The translations under genes and the position numbers were made by a program. A model generated the notes under the pieces. The model was not told the origin of the DNA. It was given only the letters and a program-made list of their open reading frames with translations, and did no database searches. Source: Saprospiraceae bacterium (GTDB lineage Bacteria; Bacteroidota; Bacteroidia; Chitinophagales; Saprospiraceae). Taken from it: a stretch of 12,456 nt of DNA. Location: the NCBI GenBank assembly GCA_007134625.1, contig SLKL01000075.1, forward strand, positions 1-12,456. The letters run 5' to 3'. Shown here one piece after another: positions 8,930-12,456 of the stretch (the first letter of the stretch is position 1; every line of letters begins with the position of its first letter).

Positions 8930-10066
8930 TTATGATGGTCTTTCTATTCGACCATCTGCATGTTTGGCAAATCGTCCCTCAGTTCTTGGATGCACATAAT
9001 CGTATTCAGGCCAGGGCCAGCCACCGAATCTTGTGCGATTGTAATCCCTGAAAGTTTGATTGATTTCTTCGCGTGTATTCATTACAAAGGGTCCGTATTG
9101 AACTACAGGTTCATTGATTGGTCTGCCTTGCAGCATCAAAATGCCGGCTCTTTGGTTTCCGTTTTTCAATACAATATCCCTGTCTGATTCAACCTTCACC
9201 AGGTTATAGTTGGGTATATTTCTACCTGCAATCTGCATATTCTGTCCACGGTAGAAGTAAAGAGTACGATTCAGTCCGGGTTGAGCTGCGGGTAGGGTCC
9301 AGGTCCTTCCTGCATCCATTTTGATATTGTAAATAGTCACTCCGTTTTCCGGTTTTGCTGCCCATGAACTGGGTGGAGGAGCAGGCGCTTTCATTCCGTT
9401 TAATTCACCTGCCATTATTTCGATTAATATTTCTCTGTCCTGAAGGTCCACATTGCGGTAGTTGGGAATATCCTCTGCCCACAACATCTTGAAGTGCGCA
9501 TCTACCATCTTATCCCTGGCGGGTAAATTGAGCCAAATTTGAAATAGTTCCAAAGGATTGTCCTTGTCTTTGTGAATCAGTGGAAACATTTCAGAGTGCA
9601 AAACCCCACTACCCGCTGTCATCCATTGCACATCACCATGTCCGTATCTTCCTGCAGCACCAAGGGAATCGGAGTGATCCACTACACCTTCTCTCACTAC
9701 AGTTATTGTTTCAAATCCTCTGTGCGGATGCCCGGGAAACCCTGGAACCTTTTTACCGTGGTACATTCTGAAACCATCCTTGATGATAAAATCATCTCCC
9801 AATGACCTACCTTTAAGAGAAGCCTCAGGCCCCATCTCATCATTGCCTTTGGGAAACTTATCTTCATGATGTACACAAAAAAGGAATGGATCAGATGTTT
9901 CCCATTGAAAACCCATTGGTTTTACCTCTTTTATCGTTGGTTTTTCCTCAGGTTTCTCCTTTTCTGACTTATTGGATGAAATCAATAGACCGGGGAAAGC
10001 AAGTGCCGATGAAAGAGCTACTGAAATCCTTCCCAAAAAACTTCTTCTTGCAAGTTTATTACTCAT
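8930..10066 (-). CDS. Pirin-family cupin protein with Tat-type signal peptide
   Basis: This 378-residue protein has a pirin bicupin core. The N-terminal cupin has GHPHRGFET (112-120) and SGVLHSEMF (153-161), giving metal ligands H113, H115, H157 and E159 as in human pirin and the E. coli quercetinase YhhW. The C-terminal half has GRPINEPVVQYGPFVMN (314-330) and FGGWPWP (347-353), typical of the family. Unusually, it begins with a twin-arginine signal, ARRSFLG (6-12), then a short hydrophobic stretch (about 14-30). A possible cleavage site lies after A21-L22-A23, though the signal could also stay as an anchor. A Lys/Glu/Pro-rich linker (33-50) leads to the cupin. Most pirins are cytoplasmic, so this copy is inferred to fold with its metal and be exported. 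Pirins of this type are usually called quercetin 2,3-dioxygenase-like, but the substrate is unknown. It is the promoter-proximal gene of a pair with the O-methyltransferase. Confidence 0.95.
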   Translation of the reverse strand: MSNKLARRSFLGRISVALSSALAFPGLLISSNKSEKEKPEEKPTIKEVKPMGFQWETSDPFLFCVHHEDKFPKGNDEMGPEASLKGRSLGDDFIIKDGFRMYHGKKVPGFPGHPHRGFETITVVREGVVDHSDSLGAAGRYGHGDVQWMTAGSGVLHSEMFPLIHKDKDNPLELFQIWLNLPARDKMVDAHFKMLWAEDIPNYRNVDLQDREILIEIMAGELNGMKAPAPPPSSWAAKPENGVTIYNIKMDAGRTWTLPAAQPGLNRTLYFYRGQNMQIAGRNIPNYNLVKVESDRDIVLKNGNQRAGILMLQGRPINEPVVQYGPFVMNTREEINQTFRDYNRTRFGGWPWPEYDYVHPRTEGRFAKHADGRIERPS

Positions 10067-10111
10067 AATTACAGTAGTTTATGAATTTCAAAACACGATT
10101 TTTTTAACTTT

Positions 10112-10140
10112 GTTACAAATTAAGGTTGTGAATTTGTCAA
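10112..10140 (-). promoter_or_regulatory. Candidate promoter for the pirin/O-methyltransferase pair
   Basis: Read on the minus strand there is TTGACA (10140 down to 10135), a 17-bp spacer, then TGTAAC (10117 down to 10112). This resembles a -35/-10 pair about 45 bp before the pirin ATG. The same stretch contains TAATTTG, one base short of the Bacteroidota -7 consensus TAnnTTTG. Either reading is imperfect and the call rests on position plus partial matches. Confidence 0.3.
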
Positions 10141-10236
10141 TAAAAAATTAAAGTCGCTAATTTAGGAACCATTAACAGTGAGAATAGATTTAAGCTGTAT
10201 GTGTTTCTCTAAAAGCCAAAATGGCAATCTTTTTGC

Positions 10237-10244
10237 TAATTTTG
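10237..10244 (+). promoter_or_regulatory. Candidate Bacteroidota -7 promoter element for the DUF4175-type gene
   Basis: TAATTTTG matches the Bacteroidota housekeeping -7 consensus TAnnTTTG exactly and lies 32 bp before the ATG at 10277, implying a leader of roughly 25 nt. No clear TTTG -33 element is present at the usual spacing. A short inverted repeat GCCA-AAA-TGGC (10215-10225) sits where the spacer would be and could be an operator or chance. Other than the two promoter candidates and this repeat, nothing further is recognised in 10067-10276. Confidence 0.4.
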
Positions 10245-10276
10245 AGTTATGATAGAGCCAATTGAAAATCAATACA

Positions 10277-12456
10277 ATGAGTAAAACGAATTCCAATTAT
10301 AATCAGCTTATTACCAAGCTGGATGAGTTCATCAGAAAGTATTATATCAATCAATTCATTAAAGGTGCACTTTATACCACAGCCCTGTTGGTGGGTTTAT
10401 TTCTGGTATATGTGTTAATGGAGCACCTTTTCTATTTTAGTTCCACGGTCAGAAAGTTTTTGTTTTTCTCATGGCTTGGAATTGCGGGAATTTCCCTATT
10501 TGGATGGGTACTCAAACCACTTTTAAACTATTTCAGTCTGGGTAAAATCATTTCCCATAAAGAGGCTGCTCAGATTATCGGTACTCATTTTCATGAGGTA
10601 AAAGACAAACTTACCAACATCTTACAGTTAAAAGAACAAGCAGATAAAGATGCTTCAGCCCTTGTATTGGCAGGGATTGATCAAAAAACGGTAGAGTTGA
10701 ATCCAATCCCCTTCAAGTCGGCCATTGATCTTTCTGCCAACAGAAAATATTTTAAATACGCTTTACCTCCCTTATTACTCACTTTACTGATTTTCTTAGC
10801 GGCACCTTCAATAATTACCGACAGTACAGAGCGAATTATTCAGAACAACAGAGAATTTGAGCGACCTGCTCCCTTCCAATTTGAGGTAGTTAACACCGAA
10901 CTATCAGCCATGCAGTTCGATAATTATGAGGTGGAAGTAAAAACGGTGGGTGATGTGCAGCCGGCTGAAGTGTATATTGATAAATCTGGTATTCAATACC
11001 GCATGAGGAAAAATTCCGAGGGTAACTTTACCTATAGAATTAACAATATTCAATCAGATCTCAACTTTTCTCTGGTTTCCGGTCCTGTGCGCTCCAAATC
11101 ATATCAAATTGAAGTAATCAGAAAACCGAGGATGGTGGACATGATTATTGATATGGACTTCCCCGCCTACACGGGCAGGTCTTCTTCCACTCTGACCAAT
11201 ATCGGAGATGTAACTGTTCCACAGGGTACTGAAATCAATTTTACTTTTTATACAGAGTCCACACAATCTGTTGAATTGGTTTTTGATGGAGATGAGGAGG
11301 CTATTGAAGCAGAACAGCGCAGACCACAACATTTTGAATACAGCAGAGTCCTTATGAATTCAAAGCCTTACAAGCTATATGTCTCAGGGGAAGGACTTTC
11401 AAGAGTCGATTCTGTCGGATTTACCATAAATGTAATTCCGGACAGATATCCGATCATTTCCGTGGAGGAGTTTGAAGATAAAGACGATGAAAAGTTAAGG
11501 TATTTTGCGGGAGACGCGGCAGATGATTATGGCTTGAGGGAAATTTCTTTTCATTATCAGATAATCAGAGAAGGTGGAAGGGAAGAGCCCATGGAAAAAA
11601 TATTAATTGATAATCCAGGCAGCCAGAATGCTTCTTTTGTCTATAACTGGGACATTCAACCGCTCGGCTTGAAAGCAGGTGATCAGGTAAATTACTTTTT
11701 TGAAGCAGCGGATAATGATGCCATCAATGGAAGTAAGCGAAGTCGAACGGGAATAATGACCTACAGAATAATGAGTCTGGAGGAAATGAGAGAAATAGCT
11801 CAGGAAAACACTGAGAGTATTAAAGAAAATCTGGATGAGTCTGTCAGTGAGTCAGGTCAATTGCAGGAAGAAATCAGGCAGATGCAGGAAAAACTGCTCA
11901 ATCAGGAAAATATGGATTGGCAGGATAAAAGGGATCTGGAGCAGCTTTTAGATAAAAAAGAGCAGTTGCAGAAAATGGTGGATGAGGCAAGAGAAAAAAT
12001 GCGCGAAAACCTTCAGAATGAAGAAAATCATATGGATACGGATCCTGAGATAGCCGAAAAACAACAACGTCTGCAAGAGCTTTTTGATCAAATGGCTGAT
12101 GATGAGATGAAATCCATTATGGATCAGATAAGAGATTTATTGGATGAATTGACGCGAGAGGAGGCTATAGATATGTTGCGTGACATGGAAATTTCCGAAC
12201 AAAGGATGCAACAAAATCTGGACCGCATGAAGGAGTTGTTCAATTCCCTGCAGGTGGAAAAACAAATTGCAGAAGCCAGACAAAAGCTGGAGGAGTTGGC
12301 TGAACAATTAGATGAGTTGAGTGAGCAAACCCGCTCGGGTGAAGGAGATCAGGAAGACCTCATTAATCAGCAACAGGAAATCACTGATGCCTTTGAACAA
12401 TTAAAAGAGGACCTCGAACAATTGCGACAGGACAATCAAAACTTAGAGCGTCCCCA
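10277..12456 (+). CDS. DUF4175-type membrane protein with long coiled coil (3' partial)
   Basis: The frame starts at ATG 10277 (MSKTNSNYNQLITKLDEF) and stays open to the window edge, giving 726 complete codons. The family is usually about 1,100 residues, so roughly a third is missing. Hydrophobic segments at about 31-54, 60-83 and 161-180 are probable membrane helices. Between the second and third is a conserved-looking cytoplasmic stretch (SLGKIISHKEAAQIIGTHF, 87-105). After the third comes an extracytoplasmic beta-rich region (about 195-480) with the family-like phrase FPAYTGRSS (295-303). From about residue 498 to the edge the protein is almost pure Glu/Gln/Leu/Met coiled coil. I recognise this as the DUF4175-family protein common in Bacteroidota; its function is not established, and an envelope role is only inferred from topology. 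From memory it often lies near ybeY and mnmG, which would be to the right of this window. The divergent upstream region carries its probable promoter. Confidence 0.9.
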   Translation, partial: MSKTNSNYNQLITKLDEFIRKYYINQFIKGALYTTALLVGLFLVYVLMEHLFYFSSTVRKFLFFSWLGIAGISLFGWVLKPLLNYFSLGKIISHKEAAQIIGTHFHEVKDKLTNILQLKEQADKDASALVLAGIDQKTVELNPIPFKSAIDLSANRKYFKYALPPLLLTLLIFLAAPSIITDSTERIIQNNREFERPAPFQFEVVNTELSAMQFDNYEVEVKTVGDVQPAEVYIDKSGIQYRMRKNSEGNFTYRINNIQSDLNFSLVSGPVRSKSYQIEVIRKPRMVDMIIDMDFPAYTGRSSSTLTNIGDVTVPQGTEINFTFYTESTQSVELVFDGDEEAIEAEQRRPQHFEYSRVLMNSKPYKLYVSGEGLSRVDSVGFTINVIPDRYPIISVEEFEDKDDEKLRYFAGDAADDYGLREISFHYQIIREGGREEPMEKILIDNPGSQNASFVYNWDIQPLGLKAGDQVNYFFEAADNDAINGSKRSRTGIMTYRIMSLEEMREIAQENTESIKENLDESVSESGQLQEEIRQMQEKLLNQENMDWQDKRDLEQLLDKKEQLQKMVDEAREKMRENLQNEENHMDTDPEIAEKQQRLQELFDQMADDEMKSIMDQIRDLLDELTREEAIDMLRDMEISEQRMQQNLDRMKELFNSLQVEKQIAEARQKLEELAEQLDELSEQTRSGEGDQEDLINQQQEITDAFEQLKEDLEQLRQDNQNLERP

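Noticed and set aside
9572..9805. Plus-strand open frames across the pirin gene
   Set aside because: They are antisense to a strongly conserved protein and show no coding features of their own.

Overview
The window looks like a stretch of Bacteroidota chromosome, probably from the Cytophagales/Chitinophagales side of the phylum. No genus is claimed. The reasons are the AT-rich composition, translation starts preceded by A/T-rich sequence with no Shine-Dalgarno motif, a TAnnTTTG-type -7 promoter element, and a long membrane-anchored DUF4175-type protein of the kind found in Bacteroidota. I see no tRNA, rRNA, CRISPR array, insertion sequence or phage gene.

Layout. (1) Positions 1-8206, plus strand, hold three tightly packed genes with gaps of 12 and 10 nt, probably one operon that begins upstream of the window. 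They are a very large signalling protein cut at its 5' end (kinase-like C-lobe, AAA ATPase, TPR-like region, GAF, class III adenylate cyclase), a 598-residue protein whose N-terminus resembles that of the violacein enzyme VioB, and a lipoprotein with a kelch-like beta-propeller. (2) Positions 8269-10066, minus strand, hold a pirin-family protein with a Tat-type signal followed by a small SAM-dependent O-methyltransferase, 25 nt apart and convergent with the first block. (3) A 210-bp divergent intergenic region (10067-10276) carries the promoter candidates. (4) From 10277 to the right edge, plus strand, is a DUF4175-type protein with three membrane segments and a long coiled coil, cut at its 3' end.

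How the genes may work together. The cyclase keeps all residues expected for making cAMP. Its kinase-like domain has lost both catalytic aspartates and is probably a pseudokinase used for sensing or scaffolding. The two genes behind it have no assigned function, but the spacing suggests co-expression: a non-secreted VioB-N-like protein and an envelope-anchored propeller. This three-gene unit is the least explained part of the window. The pirin/O-methyltransferase pair suggests modification of small aromatic compounds, with the pirin unusually placed outside the cytoplasm. The DUF4175 gene looks like ordinary Bacteroidota chromosomal content.
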